DNA of 39,660 nt from a virus. The stretch is taken from positions 1 to 39,660 of the IMG/VR virus record IMGVR_UViG_3300043536_000055; one strand, written 5' to 3'. The position numbers and the translations under genes were made by a program. This document shows, piece by piece, positions 37,947-39,660 of the stretch. The number at the start of each line of letters is the position of its first letter. The stretch's first letter is position 1. The notes under the pieces were generated by a model. It was not told the origin of the DNA, searched no databases, and was given only the letters and a program-made list of their open reading frames with translations.

Positions 37947-39660
37947 ATGGCCGACACTGTCCGCGTGCAATTCTCCGCCTCGATCGGCGCGCTGATCAAG
38001 GGCGTCGAGGACGCCAAGTCGGCGATCGAGTCGGTCAAGGAATCGACCGATAAAGTCACCGAGGGAGCAAAGAACCTGCTCGCCACCTTCGGGCTGGCGT
38101 TTTCGGCCGAAAAGATTTTGGCGTTCGCCGGGCAGATGGCCGACATGGGCGAGCAGATCGAGCGCTCCTCCGCCATCCTCGGTGTCTCGACCAAAAGCGT
38201 ACAGGAGCTCGGCTTCATTGCCAAGGCGACCGGCGGCGATGCGCAAAGTCTGACGAATGCGATGGACCGGCTGCAGGTCAATCTGCAGTCGGCGCAGAAT
38301 CCGACTTCGCGCCAGGCATTGGCGCTCAAAGCGCTCGGGCTGTCAGCGAAGGAGCTGCTCGGCGTTCCGCTCGACGAGCAGCTCAACCGCATCGCCGATG
38401 CGGCGTCCAAATTTGCGCCGGGGGGCAATCTGACCGCCGCCGTGCTGACGCTGATGGGCCGCGGTGCCGCCGGCATGCTGCCGGCGCTGGAGAAAGGCCG
38501 CGCCGGCATCGAAGAACTGCGCCAGAGCGCGGAGAACGCCGGCGCGATCATGTCGCACGACACCGTCGAGGCGCTGTCGCGCATGCACCTCGAGATGGTA
38601 ACGCTGGAAGCGAGCGCCACGGCGCTGGGCGGCACGCTGGTCGCCAAGCTCGGCGGCGCGCTCACTAGCGTCGGCAGCGACATCACCACCTTGCTCGGCG
38701 ACTTCACGGCCATCATTTCGGCCGGCCATTTGTGGGACGAGGAGATCGAGGGAATCCGTTACGCGGTGCTGTCGTTGGCAAGCTCCTTGATCAATATGGG
38801 ATTGATCGCCAAGGACGTGTTCACGCTGAATTGGAGCGAGATCGGCGCGCAGTGGAAGGCCGGCGCCGACTCGCAGGAAACTCTGATGCGCGAGCATCTG
38901 TTGAATCTCGGCAAGCTCATTCTCGCCTCGAAGATGCAGATCCAGGATCAGCTCGCCGGCGTCGTCAGCGGCAAGCCGCAGGCGCCGGCGCTGGCAGTAC
39001 CGAACACCTCCGCCATCACCGCGCAAATGGAGCAGTACCAAACACAGATCAAGCTTTATGATGCTGCCTACAAACAAACGCAGGAAATCCTTGCGGGTGA
39101 AGTCAAGCTGCATCAGATCACCTACGATCAGGAGACGCAGGAACTCCTTGCGGCGCTCAATCGCCGTCACACTGAGGAGCTGCTGGCGCTCGCTGCGGAA
39201 TCGCAGATCCACGGCTTATCGGAGGCGCAGTATCAGAAGCTTATTGATCAGAAGCTTTTGCTTGATCAGAAATATCGAGCTGAACATGATAAGCTCGTCA
39301 TTGCGCAGGCCGAAAGAGACGCCCAGGAGTGGCAGGCTGCGCTGACATCGATCACGTCCTCCTTCAATTCTCAGCTGAGGAGCCTACTTTCTGGCACGGA
39401 GACCTTTGCAACGGCGTGGAAACACATTCTCGGCGATATGGTGATCAAGTTTATAGAATCTGTAGAACAGATGGCAGTAAAGTGGCTAGCGGTGGAAGCC
39501 GCTAAAACTGCGGCGACGCTGGTTGGCAATGCCACTCGAAGCGCGTCGGACGCCACCGCCGGTACGGCTGGCGTTGCCACGTCGATAGCTAACGCTCTTA
39601 AATCAATTTTTGCCTCGGTGGGCATCACGACGGCTGGGGTGACGGCGAACGTCGCCCCGG
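37947..39660 (+). CDS. Tape measure protein (5' part; runs off the window)
   Basis: From ATG 37947, 571 codons are open to the end with no stop. SIGALIKGVEDAKSAIESVK is a helical head; SSAILGVSTKSVQELGFIAK and LGLSAKELLGVPLDEQLNRI match the start of phage tape measures, and the rest is helical with coiled coil (AQMEQYQTQIKLYDAAYKQT, LDQKYRAEHDKLVIAQAERD) and Ala-rich hydrophobic parts. It sets tail length and passes through the membrane at DNA injection. Start has GATCG only; 3 bases after the zinc-ribbon stop. Confidence 0.92.
   Translation, partial: MADTVRVQFSASIGALIKGVEDAKSAIESVKESTDKVTEGAKNLLATFGLAFSAEKILAFAGQMADMGEQIERSSAILGVSTKSVQELGFIAKATGGDAQSLTNAMDRLQVNLQSAQNPTSRQALALKALGLSAKELLGVPLDEQLNRIADAASKFAPGGNLTAAVLTLMGRGAAGMLPALEKGRAGIEELRQSAENAGAIMSHDTVEALSRMHLEMVTLEASATALGGTLVAKLGGALTSVGSDITTLLGDFTAIISAGHLWDEEIEGIRYAVLSLASSLINMGLIAKDVFTLNWSEIGAQWKAGADSQETLMREHLLNLGKLILASKMQIQDQLAGVVSGKPQAPALAVPNTSAITAQMEQYQTQIKLYDAAYKQTQEILAGEVKLHQITYDQETQELLAALNRRHTEELLALAAESQIHGLSEAQYQKLIDQKLLLDQKYRAEHDKLVIAQAERDAQEWQAALTSITSSFNSQLRSLLSGTETFATAWKHILGDMVIKFIESVEQMAVKWLAVEAAKTAATLVGNATRSASDATAGTAGVATSIANALKSIFASVGITTAGVTANVAP

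Overview
The window is the left and central part of a temperate, long-tailed (siphovirus-type, HK97-like) prophage integrated at a tRNA-Met gene of a GC-rich alphaproteobacterium, most likely Rhizobiales (Bradyrhizobium/Rhodoplanes-like). The host guess rests on the tRNA sequence, the GC-rich coding style and the look of the small phage proteins; it is inference. Nearly all DNA after the tRNA is phage. Neighbouring genes often share 1-4 bases (ATGA, GTGA, TGATG), which fixes many starts and reveals several very short genes. The right end of the prophage, with the tail tip, fibres and lysis genes, lies outside the window.

Layout. 51-127: tRNA-Met. 84-5375, minus strand: a left operon, transcribed toward the tRNA, with a membrane/small-protein cluster, an HNH-type DUF968-like nuclease, an adenine methyltransferase with an internal tandem repeat, a small winged-helix protein and a large serine integrase whose last codons lie in the antisense of the tRNA. 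5383-6568: immunity region, with three 17-bp palindromic operators (GTTGC...GCAAC), a secreted accessory protein, a short repressor and a divergent Cro-like gene. 6705-16001, plus: early accessory genes, mostly small and unknown, including a Gly-Ser-Tyr/Asp hexamer-repeat protein, a DUF1937 deoxyribosyltransferase-like protein, a ParB/MT-A70 fusion and an HNH endonuclease. 15998-18985: primase (CHC2 + Toprim) and a P4/D5-type helicase, in one frame but separated by a UGA. 18985-19239: an iteron-like array, a candidate replication origin. 19247-21090: a T5orf172/GIY-YIG-like protein and a possible late regulator. 21241-22614: HIRAN protein, small terminase, packaging HNH. 22735-25299: a tandemly duplicated large terminase (ATPase-only copy, then a full copy). 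25300-30723: portal, a fused phosphatase/prohead-protease polyprotein, major capsid. 30804-39660: virion protein, two-domain glycosyltransferase, connector and neck genes, major tail protein, frameshifted tail chaperone, zinc-ribbon protein and the start of the tape measure.

How it works together (family knowledge plus inference). The repressor would hold the divergent Cro-side promoter and the left promoter shut through the shared palindromes. On induction the left operon supplies integrase and anti-host functions. The right operon supplies replication proteins acting near the iteron array, and a late promoter (21179-21208) could drive packaging and morphogenesis. The least expected features are the phosphatase-protease fusion, the duplicated terminase ATPase, the UGA-split primase-helicase, the TGGGANNGTT array, the repeat-rich methyltransferase and GSGYGS protein, and repeated signs of module shuffling at gene junctions.
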